Positions 1-6,840 of a DNA stretch of 37,204 nucleotides are shown in pieces (the stretch's first letter is position 1; each line of letters begins with the position of its first letter). Below the pieces are notes generated by a model. That model saw only the letters and a program-made list of their open reading frames with translations, did no database searches and had not been told where the DNA came from. The stretch covers positions 1-37,204 of the forward strand of contig VGTL01000022.1 of the NCBI GenBank assembly GCA_016874675.1, given 5' to 3'. Made by a program: the position numbers and the translations under genes. This DNA comes from Methanobacteriota archaeon. Lineage in GTDB: Archaea > Thermoplasmatota > DTKX01 > VGTL01.

Positions 1-24
1 AGGGGGTGGCCCAGCTCACCCCCT
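1..24. other. Inverted repeat at the window edge
   Basis: A 7-bp perfect stem, GGGGGTG / CACCCCC, encloses an 8-base loop. It may be the 3' end or terminator stem of something lying to the left of the window. The following bases to about position 110 show no gene that I recognise, and I found no tRNA cloverleaf. Confidence 0.3.
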
Positions 25-114
25 CAAGCTCGCACAAACGGTTTAATTAGATTGACCGCAATCCAAGGCTGGACAGGGGTCCCTACGGGATTGACACTGG
101 ACTCGGCTGGCTTT

Positions 115-246
115 CAAGGGAGGGTTCGGGGTTCAGGTGTCAGGGACGGGCGCTGATCGACACCCGTGCCCCGAACCCTCGTCGTCCTCCCCTGAACCCT
201 GTACCCTCCCGCTTCCCCCAGCACCCGGCACCCCGCACCCTGAGTT
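115..246. repeat. Intergenic hairpin of degenerate GGGTTC-type repeats
   Basis: The left arm is purine-rich (GGGTTCGGGGTTCAGG, then GGGACGGG) and the right arm is its pyrimidine-rich counterpart (CCCGTGCCCCGAACCCT, CCTGAACCCT, then CACCCGGCACCCC). The structure lies immediately downstream of the stop codon of the first thermosome gene, so here it could act as a transcript end. Related structures elsewhere in the window lie upstream of genes, so termination is not their common role. Confidence 0.6.
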
Positions 247-250
247 CACC

Positions 251-1885
251 TCAGTCCTCGCCGCCCGTGTCCGGCATCGGCGGTTTCTTGCCCCCGCCGG
301 GCAGGCCGCCCGACTTGGCGGCTATGACGTCGTCTATCCTGAGCACCATCGAGGCCGCCTCGGCCGCCGACTGGATGGCCTGCTTTCCCAGCCGGAGGGG
401 CTCGACGACGTTCTCCTCACGCATGTCCACGATCTTCCCGGTGAACACATTGACGCCGGCGTTCCTCCGGCCGGCCTTGTGGGCCTTTCGCAGCTCGATG
501 AGGATGTCTATCGGGTCCAGGCCGGCGTTCTCCGCGAGCACGCGGGGGACCACCTCCATCGCGTCGGCGAAGGCCGATATCGCCATCTGCTCCCGGCCCC
601 CCACGGAGGAGGAGAACTCGCGAAGCCCCAGGGCCACCTCCATGGCGGCCGAGCCGCCGCCGGTGCTGATCCGTCCGTCCTCCACCGCGGCCGCCACCAC
701 GCTGAGCGCATCGTGCAATGAGCGCTCCATCTCGTCCACGACGTGCTCCGTGCCGCCCCGCAGGAGGATGGAGACCGCCCGGGCCTTCTCGCAGTCGGTG
801 ACGAACGTCATGCGGTCGTCGCCTATCTTGCGCTCCTCGACCAGCCCGGCCCGGCCCAAATCGTCCTTGGACAGGTCCTCGAGCCGGGAGACCATGCGGG
901 CGCCGGTGGCCTTCGAAAGCTTCTCCATGTCGGAGCGCTTGCACCTCCGGGCGGCGTAGATCCCGGCCTTCGCGAGGTAGTGCTGGACCAGGTCGTCGAT
1001 GCCCTTCTGGCAGAAGACCGCGGTCGCCCCGGCCTCCTTCAACCGGTCGGCCATCCGCCTGAGGCTCTTCTCCTCCGCATCGAGGAAGGCCTGCCTCTGC
1101 CCGGCCTTGCGTATCTCTATCTTCGCGTCGACCTCGGTCTTCTTTATCTCGAGGGCGCAGTCCAGAAGGGCCACCGAGGCCTTCTCCAACCGCTTGGGCA
1201 TCGCCGGGCTCACCGCCTCCTTGTCGACGATGATGCCCTGGACGAGGACGGAGTCCTCCACCGCCCCGCCGTGCTTCTTGGTCACCAGGATGTTGTCGAG
1301 GTCCACGGCGGCGCGGCCCCCGGTGGTCTCGGCCACCGACCGGACGGCGTCGACCGCGATGTCCGACAGGAGCTCCTTGGAGCCTGAGGAGCTTTTGGAG
1401 GCTATCGAGGTCATGGCGAGCTTGCGCAACGTCTCCCTGTCCGAGACCGCCACCTTCTCGGCCGCCGAGTCGAGTATCTCGAGCGCCCTGTCGGCGGCCA
1501 TGCGGAAGCCCGCGGTTATGACGGTCGGGTGCACGTTCTGCCCGATGAGCTCCTCGGAGCGCTTGAGGAGCTCGCCGGCCAGTATGACCGCCGTGGTGGT
1601 CCCGTCCCCGACCTCCTGGTCCTGGGCCTTGGCGACCTCCACCATCATCTTGGCCGCCGGGTGCTCGATGTCGACCTCCTTGAGGATGGTCACACCGTCG
1701 TTCGTGATGACCACGTCGCCCATGGAGTCCACGAGCATCTTGTCCATCCCCCGCGGGCCCAGGGTGCTTCTGACGGCGTCGGCGACCGCCCTGGCCGCCG
1801 TGATGTTGCCGAAGACCGCTCCCTTGCCCTTCTCCCTCTTGCTCCCGTCCTTCAGTATCAGCACCGGAACCTGCTGGCCCATCAT
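251..1885 (-). CDS. Thermosome subunit (group II chaperonin)
   Basis: Subunit of the archaeal cytosolic ATP-driven protein-folding double ring (CCT/TCP-1 family). The protein is about 544 residues, the normal length. It has the family N-terminal block with GPRGMDKM, an ITNDG motif, the nucleotide-binding GDGTTT motif and the second ATPase-domain block near the C terminus. A GGAGGT ribosome-binding site ends at 1892, directly against an upstream ATG at 1891, so the ATG-ATG pair at 1885/1882, six bases further on, is the better start. The C terminus is a Gly/Pro/Asp tail without the Gly-Met repeat seen in many thermosomes. It lies 190 bases downstream of a second thermosome gene on the same strand. 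No TATA box is clear in the gap, so read-through from that gene is likely. Confidence 0.95.
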   Translation of the reverse strand: MMGQQVPVLILKDGSKREKGKGAVFGNITAARAVADAVRSTLGPRGMDKMLVDSMGDVVITNDGVTILKEVDIEHPAAKMMVEVAKAQDQEVGDGTTTAVILAGELLKRSEELIGQNVHPTVITAGFRMAADRALEILDSAAEKVAVSDRETLRKLAMTSIASKSSSGSKELLSDIAVDAVRSVAETTGGRAAVDLDNILVTKKHGGAVEDSVLVQGIIVDKEAVSPAMPKRLEKASVALLDCALEIKKTEVDAKIEIRKAGQRQAFLDAEEKSLRRMADRLKEAGATAVFCQKGIDDLVQHYLAKAGIYAARRCKRSDMEKLSKATGARMVSRLEDLSKDDLGRAGLVEERKIGDDRMTFVTDCEKARAVSILLRGGTEHVVDEMERSLHDALSVVAAAVEDGRISTGGGSAAMEVALGLREFSSSVGGREQMAISAFADAMEVVPRVLAENAGLDPIDILIELRKAHKAGRRNAGVNVFTGKIVDMREENVVEPLRLGKQAIQSAAEAASMVLRIDDVIAAKSGGLPGGGKKPPMPDTGGED

Positions 1886-1911
1886 TTCCATACCTCCATG
1901 CTATCGTTGCA

Positions 1912-2078
1912 TCGTTGCGGGGCGCAAGGCGCGAGGCGCAGGGCGCAAGGCGCGAGGGACAAGGAAAGTGGCGCAAGGTGAAAGAGGGAGATCCCCCGTT
2001 CCCCCCTTGCGCCCTGTCCTCGTGCCTCGCGCCCTCGCCCCTTGCGCCCTGCGCCTCGCGCCTTGCGCCTTCCGATCA
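1912..2078. repeat. Intergenic hairpin of GGCGCAA-type heptamers
   Basis: The left arm repeats a 7-base unit (GGCGCAA, GGCGCGA, GGCGCAG). The right arm carries the complementary units (TTGCGCC, TCGCGCC, CTGCGCC), and GGGAGATCCCCC lies near the centre. It fills the whole gap between the two thermosome genes. In its transcript it would fold into a very stable long hairpin. Confidence 0.75.
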
Positions 2079-3728
2079 TCCCATCCCCATGCCCGGCGAG
2101 CACCCTCCGGGCGGGCAGGAGCCCCCGGGGGCCCCCTTCCCGGCGTCCTTGGAGACGTCCTTCGCCGCTATAACGTCGTCTACCCTCAGCACCATTATCG
2201 CCGCCTCCGTGGCCGACTTTATCGCCTGCCGGCCCACGCGCAGTGGCTCCATCACGTTGAGTTTGGCCATGTCCTCGACCTTCCCCGAGAAGACATTGAC
2301 GCCGGCGTTGCGCTCCTTGTTCTTGTGGGCCCGCCTAAGCTCGATGAGCAGGTCTATCGGGTCGAGCCCGGCGTTCTCGGCGAGCGTGCGGGGAAGCACC
2401 TCGAACGCCGAGGCATACGCGTCTATTGCGAGCTGCTCCCTGCCCCCGACCGAGGCGGCGAAGTCGCGCAACCTGAGCGCGACCTCCATCGCAGCGGCAC
2501 CGGCACCGGTGTAGGCCTTGCCGTCCTCCACGACGTCGGAGACCACGCTGAGCGCGTCGTGGAGCGACCGGTCCATCTCGTCGACGACGTGCTCGGTCCC
2601 GCCACGAACGAGGACGGTCACGGCCTTTGCCGAGGGGCATTCGGTGACGAACGTCATGGGGTCGGAGCCTATCCTGCGCTCCTCCACCCGGCCGGCCTTC
2701 CCCAGGTCCCCCTTCGATATGTCCGCTATGCGCGAAACTATCGAGCCGCCGGTCGCCCTGGCGAGCTTCTCGAGGTCGGACTTCTTGGCCCGGCGGACCG
2801 CCATGATCCCGGCCTTGGCGAGGTGGTGCTGGGCGAGCTCGTCGATGCCCTTCTGGCATATCACCACATTGGCGCCGCTGTCCCGCACCTTCCCGACCAT
2901 GTCCCTCAGGGCGGCCTCCTCCTCGGCGAGGAACAATTGGAGGCTGTCGGGGTCCCCGATGGTTATCTTGGCGTCTATCTCGGTCTTCTTTATCTCGAGC
3001 GCGGCGTCCAGGAGGAGCACCCGGGCCCCGGTCACGAGCCGGGGCATGGAGGCGTGGACGACCTCCTTGTCGATGATCATGCCGTCGACGAGCTGGGTGT
3101 CGCGGGTCGAGCCGCCGTGCTTCTTGACGATGGAAATGTTGTCCAGGTCGGCCCGGCGCCTCGTGCCGCGCTTTTCGGCCACGGCCAGCACCGCCCGGAC
3201 CGCGATGTCAGATAGCATCTCGCGTATCCCGGCGACGCTCTTGCTCATCATGGCCGTGTTGGCGATGGCCCTGAGCTTGCGGGCGTCCTCGGCGTCCACC
3301 TTCTCCGAGACCTCCTCGAGGACCTTGAGCGCCCTTTCCGAGGCCAGCTTGTATCCGGCCGTGACCGTGGTCGGGTGGATGTTCTTCTCTATCAGCGTTT
3401 CGGCCTGCTTGAGGAGCTCCCCGGCCAGTATGACGGCCGTGGTGGTCCCGTCGCCCGACTCGGTGTCCTGCACCTTGGCGATCTCGACCATCATCTTGGC
3501 GGCCGGGTGGGAGACGTCGAGTTCCTTGAGAATCGTCGCGCCGTCGTTCGTGATAACGATGTCCCCCATCGAGTCGACCATCATCTTGTCCATGCCCTTC
3601 GGGCCGAGGGTGCTGCGGACCGTGTCCGAGATGGCTCGCGCCGCGGCGATGTTGTTGCGGTGGGCGCCCTTTCCCTGCTCCCTCTGCGTCCCTTCCTTGA
3701 GAATGAAGACCGGCTGTCCCTGCATCAT
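2076..3728 (-). CDS. Thermosome subunit, second paralogue
   Basis: Second group II chaperonin subunit, about 550 residues. It shows GPKGMDKM, ITNDG, GDGTTT and the conserved C-terminal ATPase block. The C terminus ends in GMGMG, a short form of the Gly-Met tail common in thermosomes. The reading frame is open upstream to 3851, but the start is the ATG-ATG pair at 3728/3725. An AGGAGGG ribosome-binding site lies 7 bases ahead and a TATA box is further upstream. The two paralogues differ clearly in their apical regions, so they may form a hetero-oligomeric ring. The gene leads a probable two-gene transcript with the other subunit. Confidence 0.95.
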   Translation of the reverse strand: MMQGQPVFILKEGTQREQGKGAHRNNIAAARAISDTVRSTLGPKGMDKMMVDSMGDIVITNDGATILKELDVSHPAAKMMVEIAKVQDTESGDGTTTAVILAGELLKQAETLIEKNIHPTTVTAGYKLASERALKVLEEVSEKVDAEDARKLRAIANTAMMSKSVAGIREMLSDIAVRAVLAVAEKRGTRRRADLDNISIVKKHGGSTRDTQLVDGMIIDKEVVHASMPRLVTGARVLLLDAALEIKKTEIDAKITIGDPDSLQLFLAEEEAALRDMVGKVRDSGANVVICQKGIDELAQHHLAKAGIMAVRRAKKSDLEKLARATGGSIVSRIADISKGDLGKAGRVEERRIGSDPMTFVTECPSAKAVTVLVRGGTEHVVDEMDRSLHDALSVVSDVVEDGKAYTGAGAAAMEVALRLRDFAASVGGREQLAIDAYASAFEVLPRTLAENAGLDPIDLLIELRRAHKNKERNAGVNVFSGKVEDMAKLNVMEPLRVGRQAIKSATEAAIMVLRVDDVIAAKDVSKDAGKGAPGGSCPPGGCSPGMGMG

Positions 3729-3769
3729 GCCTGCACCCTCCTGCGGGGGAGGTGGGTATAATTGTGGTT

Positions 3770-3778
3770 CTATATAGA
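3770..3778 (-). promoter_or_regulatory. TATA box for the thermosome genes
   Basis: CTATATAGA on the minus strand lies about 42 bases ahead of the ATG at 3728. This leaves a leader of roughly 15-20 bases that contains the ribosome-binding site. Confidence 0.6.
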
Positions 3779-3852
3779 GATTTCCTAACTTGCTCCTCCC
3801 GTGTTCTCCGTCGGTTGCGCACCGGCCGCCGCCAAGGCGGCCCCCGGGCAAA

Positions 3853-3862
3853 GTTAATTAAT
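3853..3862 (+). promoter_or_regulatory. TATA-like element for the zinc/H1-tail gene
   Basis: GTTAATTAAT lies about 52 bases ahead of the preferred ATG at 3913. Together with the thermosome TATA box it forms a divergent promoter region. Confidence 0.4.
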
Positions 3863-3912
3863 CGGCAAACCAATCCGAGGATGCCGTTCGTGCCGGGCGG
3901 GAGATGGTTTGG

Positions 3913-4398
3913 ATGGGCAAGTGCAAGAACTGCGGGGTGGAGATGGGTCCCGAGGAGACCTGCGTGTTTGCGACCTTCAAGACCAGTGTCGGAGGCCAGG
4001 AGGTGGTGGTGTGCTGCCGCAAGTGCGCCTCCGAGCTCGAGGAGGAGTCCGCCCACTCGGCCGTGCTGGAGATCAAGGAGGAGGCCAGGCCGGTGGAGGC
4101 CCCAATCGCCCCGGCCGAAGCCGCCCCCGGCCAGGTCGCTGCCGGCGCGCCGGCCGCCCGGCCCTCCGCCAAGCGGAAGCGCCCGGCGCCGAAACGGCCT
4201 GTCGCAAGGGCCAGGCGGCCCGTCAGGAAGAAGGGCGGGGCCGCAGTGCGAAGGAGACCAAAAAAGGGGGCCCGGAAGCCAAAGCGCGGCGCCGGGAAGG
4301 TCAGGAGGGCCGGAAAGCCCAGGAAGGCCGGCAAGCCGACGATGGCCGGCAAGGCCCGAAGGCCGGTCCGAATGTCCGTACGGAAGAAGCGCCGGTGA
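3913..4398 (+). CDS. Zinc-ribbon protein with histone-H1-like basic tail
   Basis: A 161-residue protein in two parts. Residues 1-50 hold a CxxC pair (CKNC) and a second Cys cluster (CCRKC), which would make one small zinc ribbon. From about residue 60 the sequence is almost only Ala, Pro, Lys, Arg and Gly, with repeated KAGKP-, RRP- and RKK-like pieces, as in histone H1 tails or bacterial HU/H1-like tails. The likely role is nucleic-acid binding or chromatin compaction; this is inference from composition. I prefer the ATG at 3913 over the one at 3904, because a GGGCGGGAG stretch ends at 3903, directly against the first ATG. It diverges from the thermosome genes and converges on the next gene, ending 25 bases from its stop. 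Confidence 0.75.
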   Translation: MGKCKNCGVEMGPEETCVFATFKTSVGGQEVVVCCRKCASELEEESAHSAVLEIKEEARPVEAPIAPAEAAPGQVAAGAPAARPSAKRKRPAPKRPVARARRPVRKKGGAAVRRRPKKGARKPKRGAGKVRRAGKPRKAGKPTMAGKARRPVRMSVRKKRR

Positions 4399-4422
4399 GC
4401 TGGCCGCCGGGGCATGTCGGGT

Positions 4423-5115
4423 CTAATCCAGGTCCTCTTCCTCTTCGGTCCCCTCGCCCTTTCCCTCTGTCCCGGTATCGGGCCGCTCCTTCTTCGGGGG
4501 CTTTCCCAGGGGAACGAATGTGGGAGGGACGCGCTGCTGTCCCTTGAAGAAGAGGCCCGGGTCGGGCTCCTCGGCCGACTGGTCCTCTTGCCACTCCTGC
4601 CTGCGCTTCTGGGCCTTGACCAGCTTGCTGAGCTTGTCCCTCATCTCGGGCGAAAGCGATTCCGGGCTGGTCCCGCCCAGGTCGAGGATCCTCTGCTCCT
4701 CGGGCAGTCTCTCGACGGAACCCCCGGAGGGCTCCCCCGTGGTCTCCGACCCGGCAGGCTCCGCGGTCGGGGCTGGGGCAGTTGCTGGGGGCGCCACCGC
4801 GGCCGGCCTCCCGGTGACCGGGCCGGGCTGCGCAACCTCGATCGGGGGCAGGGAGGCCGGCGGGGCCGGAAGCGGCCTCCCCGGGGCATCGGTCACGGCG
4901 GCGCCCTTGCGAAGGAGCGACTGCGCCGCTGCCCGGTTCCCGGTTCCCAGGGCGTCCGCCTCCTCGATGATCTCCCCGAGGATGACGCTGAACTGCCGAT
5001 GGTAGCTCCGCGGGAGCTGCCTCTTGATGGCGCGAAGGAGCATCTCGTCGAAATCCTCCCCCATCCCCGAGTTCCGTATCGCCTCCTCCAATATCTCCCG
5101 GTCGGTCTCCCTCAT
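4423..5115 (-). CDS. Unknown protein with helical N terminus and proline-rich linker
   Basis: I do not recognise this family. The 230-residue protein starts with a predicted helical domain of about 70 residues. A Pro/Ala/Gly-rich linker (about 75-155) follows, then a charged helical segment containing LSPEMRDKLSKLVKAQKRR, and it ends in a run of Glu/Asp. No signal peptide or membrane segment is visible, so it is probably cytosolic. The frame opens at 5148, but the TATA box at 5155-5163 is too close for that start. The ATG at 5115 has GAGGGG about 10 bases ahead and fits a transcription start near 5134. Confidence 0.65.
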   Translation of the reverse strand: MRETDREILEEAIRNSGMGEDFDEMLLRAIKRQLPRSYHRQFSVILGEIIEEADALGTGNRAAAQSLLRKGAAVTDAPGRPLPAPPASLPPIEVAQPGPVTGRPAAVAPPATAPAPTAEPAGSETTGEPSGGSVERLPEEQRILDLGGTSPESLSPEMRDKLSKLVKAQKRRQEWQEDQSAEEPDPGLFFKGQQRVPPTFVPLGKPPKKERPDTGTEGKGEGTEEEEDLD

Positions 5116-5154
5116 CGTCCCGATGCCCCTCGGCCATTCAAATCCCATTTATTA

Positions 5155-5163
5155 GTATATAAT
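5155..5163 (-). promoter_or_regulatory. TATA box
   Basis: ATTATATAC on the minus strand. A start of transcription about 25 bases on, near 5134, places the gene's first ATG at 5115 rather than 5148. Confidence 0.6.
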
Positions 5164-5184
5164 GTTTGGCTGATGGATCCTGAG

Positions 5185-5300
5185 AGTTCTCCCCCGCTGC
5201 CCGTTGCCCGTTACCCGCCGCCCTCTGCCCTTTGCCCTCTCTTCCGTCCCGGCACCCGGCCCTCTGCACCCCGCACCCTGCACCCAGCACCCTGCGCGCT
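5185..5300. repeat. Half-hairpin: pyrimidine-rich heptamer repeats
   Basis: CTGCCCGTTGCCCGTTACCC is followed by CTCTGCCCTTTGCCCTCT and then CACCCCGCACCCTGCACC. This is the pyrimidine arm of the hairpin family without its purine partner. Two different repeat units follow each other in one array. Confidence 0.6.
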
Positions 5301-5624
5301 TCAAGCGTCCCGACCGCGCAGCGGTCCCGCCTCGCCGAAGTCGAGCAGGCCTTTCCCGGTCGCGGCGATTATCCGGAAACCGTCCCGGTCCAGGGCGCGA
5401 AGGACTGGCGAAAGGAGCCCCCCTCTCAGTATGTCCGAGCCTGCTGCGATGGGGCTCAGGGCGGGGAGCACCAGCGTCCCGCTGGCGATGTCGTGGACGA
5501 ACGCCGGGGCCGAGGCCCGCCCGCCCACGCCGTCCCTTATGCGGAGCGCCGGGTGCTCGTGGGCGACCACGGTCCCTGAGAGGCCCCCCTCGGGCGGGGA
5601 TCGCCGGCAGCGACCGGTGGTCGT
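5301..5624 (-). pseudogene. C-terminal remnant of an ICC-like metallophosphoesterase (COG1407)
   Basis: After an in-frame stop the minus-strand frame reads GTVVAHEHPALRIRDGV and then LVLPALSPIAAGSDILRG, followed by LLDFGEAGPLRG. This matches the end of archaeal COG1407 phosphoesterases (GHEHPAI..., LPAFSP..G.D). The final catalytic His-x-His is replaced by HEH in its usual context. The N-terminal half with the metal ligands (D-x-H, GDxxH) is absent: upstream in the same frame lies only the small zinc ribbon gene and its stop. No good start codon or ribosome-binding site is visible (a GTG at 5570 is possible). It is probably a decayed gene left after a deletion, though expression as an 89-residue protein cannot be excluded. 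The family call comes from memory of the motif. Confidence 0.5.
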
Positions 5625-5855
5625 TCATCCCCTGCCATCGGAGCCCTTGCCCTTCTTCCGGTCGCGCACGACCTCGTCGTCGGCGCTGTCGCTCACGATG
5701 AGCGGGCCCATGTACATGCAGTCCTTGCAGTAGTACTTGTAGCCGGTGATGAGCCCCGCCTCGTACACCACCTCGTCGCTGCCGCACTGGGGGCAGCGCA
5801 GCACCGTCGGCCGCTTCCTGGTCCTCTTGGTCCCCTTGAGGTCCCTTATCCTCAT
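5625..5855 (-). CDS. Mini zinc-ribbon protein
   Basis: A 76-residue basic protein. CPQC (about residues 21-24) and CKDC (about 43-46) form a classical four-cysteine zinc ribbon, flanked by an Arg/Lys-rich start (KGTKRTRKR) and end (RDRKKGKG). It resembles small archaeal zinc ribbons of transcription or translation factors, but I cannot name the family. The ATG at 5855 lies 7 bases after the stop of the PqqD-like gene, with GGGGTGAGAAGG just ahead, so the two are probably co-transcribed. Confidence 0.7.
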   Translation of the reverse strand: MRIRDLKGTKRTRKRPTVLRCPQCGSDEVVYEAGLITGYKYYCKDCMYMGPLIVSDSADDEVVRDRKKGKGSDGRG

Positions 5856-5862
5856 TGCCTTC

Positions 5863-6336
5863 TCACCCCTGTGGAGCGCCTTTCTTCCTCCCGGTCGCAG
5901 CTTTCGGGCCCGTTCCCGCGGGCGGGGCGGGCGCGGGCGCCCTGAGCATGATGAGCCCCCTCGAGAGCAGGATTTCCAAAAACGCGGTAACTCGCTTGAG
6001 GACCGGCTCGATCCGCTCCCTGTACTTGCGGTCCAGCTCCCCGCAGATGGCGGCGACGTCGTGACGGCCGTCGCAGAGGAGCCATATGTCCGAGCCGGGC
6101 CCGTCGAGCTTGCGCCGGATGATTGGAGAGCCGCCCACCCTCTTCATCAGCCAGCGCTCCCAGCCCTTGAGGTTCTTGGCGTGGGTGATCGTGACCAGCC
6201 CCTTCCCGTCCACCGTCCATTCCATCTGCGCCTCGTTGCGCACCGGGACCGCGGCGAGTATCCTCCGGAAACGCGGGGGCACCACGTCGAGGGGGATGCC
6301 CTTGCTCCGGCGCCCCCTCCCCGCCCTGGCGCTCAA
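5863..6336 (-). CDS. PqqD-like protein
   Basis: About 157 residues. The central region (VTITHAKNLKGWERWLMKR, then DIWLLCDGRHDVAAICGEL and a helical end with FLEILLSRGLIML) matches the PqqD fold, the small peptide chaperone that presents substrates to radical SAM enzymes. No radical SAM gene or precursor peptide is visible nearby, so it may be a stand-alone PqqD-like domain of unknown role. The C terminus is Ala/Pro/Lys-rich. The frame opens at 6528, but that part overlaps the small membrane protein in another frame. The TTG at 6336 overlaps the preceding stop (TTGA) and has GGTGAT just ahead, so I take it as the start. Confidence 0.7.
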   Translation of the reverse strand: MSARAGRGRRSKGIPLDVVPPRFRRILAAVPVRNEAQMEWTVDGKGLVTITHAKNLKGWERWLMKRVGGSPIIRRKLDGPGSDIWLLCDGRHDVAAICGELDRKYRERIEPVLKRVTAFLEILLSRGLIMLRAPAPAPPAGTGPKAATGRKKGAPQG

Positions 6337-6515
6337 GGCATCACCATAACCAGGGCGACGAAGGTCAGCGTCGAGGCGACACCCAGCAGGGCGAAAAGCT
6401 GGGTCCGGGCGCGGTCCTGCCAGACATTGCGGGAGACCCAGGTGAGCAGGCCGAAAGCCAGCGAGAGGGCCAAAAGCAGCGCCAAGAGCGCGAGCGGCGG
6501 TTCCAGGGACGCCAT
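6333..6515 (-). CDS. Small two-helix membrane protein
   Basis: A 60-residue hydrophobic protein with two membrane segments (about residues 6-26 and 38-58) joined by a short charged loop (SRNVWQDRART). The family is unknown. Its stop overlaps the TTG start of the PqqD-like gene, so the two are translationally coupled and may work together at the membrane. A TATA-like element at 6545-6552 makes the transcript leaderless or nearly so. Confidence 0.6.
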   Translation of the reverse strand: MASLEPPLALLALLLALSLAFGLLTWVSRNVWQDRARTQLFALLGVASTLTFVALVMVMP

Positions 6516-6544
6516 CCGTTATCGCCATCTCAAACCTCTGGAGG

Positions 6545-6552
6545 ATATTTAT
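6545..6552 (-). promoter_or_regulatory. TATA-like element
   Basis: ATAAATAT on the minus strand, about 30 bases ahead of the ATG at 6515. It fits a leaderless or short-leader transcript for the membrane protein, PqqD-like and zinc-ribbon genes. Confidence 0.5.
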
Positions 6553-6567
6553 CCTATTTGGTCACGG

Positions 6568-6735
6568 GGCGGGGGAAAAGGCAGCAAGGGAGCAAGGCAG
6601 CAAGGGAAGGGAGGAAGGCAGGAAGGGAGCAAGGGAGCAAGGGGACGAAACGACCAGTCGTCCCCTTGCTGCCCTGCTGCCTTGCTGCCTTCCTTCCCGC
6701 TCCCCGCTCCCCGCTCCCTGTTCCTGGATTAGAAA
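6568..6735. repeat. Intergenic hairpin of GGCAGCAA-type octamers with conserved core
   Basis: The purine arm of GGCAGCAA, GGGAGCAA and GGAAGG units runs into a core at 6641-6665 (stem AAGGGGACGA / TCGTCCCCTT, loop AACGACCAG). A pyrimidine arm of TTGCTGCC and TTCCTTCC units follows. The core is nearly identical to those near 23685 and 24692. It lies between two divergent promoters. Confidence 0.8.
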
Positions 6736-6786
6736 CCGCACCAATAATGGAGAATACCATTTGGCGTAGGATTAGAAACCACACCA
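6726..6786. repeat. Pair of 18-base direct repeats upstream of the surface-protein gene
   Basis: GGATTAGAAACCGCACCA at 6726-6743 and GGATTAGAAACCACACCA at 6769-6786 differ at one base and start 43 bases apart, about four helical turns. A short inverted repeat (AATGG/CCATT) lies between them. They sit just ahead of the TATA box and could be paired operator sites for the surface-protein gene. Confidence 0.6.
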
Positions 6787-6812
6787 GAAAAGGTTTTTTA
6801 CCCAATACAGCC

Positions 6813-6822
6813 ATATATATTT
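6813..6822 (+). promoter_or_regulatory. TATA box of the surface-protein gene
   Basis: ATATATATTT lies about 25 bases ahead of the ATG at 6841, so the mRNA is expected to be leaderless. Confidence 0.65.
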
Positions 6823-6840
6823 CCCCGGAGAGATGTCGCG

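Noticed and set aside
137-959. Plus-strand open frames across the first thermosome gene
   Set aside because: They are antisense frames kept open by high GC content; the thermosome motifs on the minus strand are decisive.
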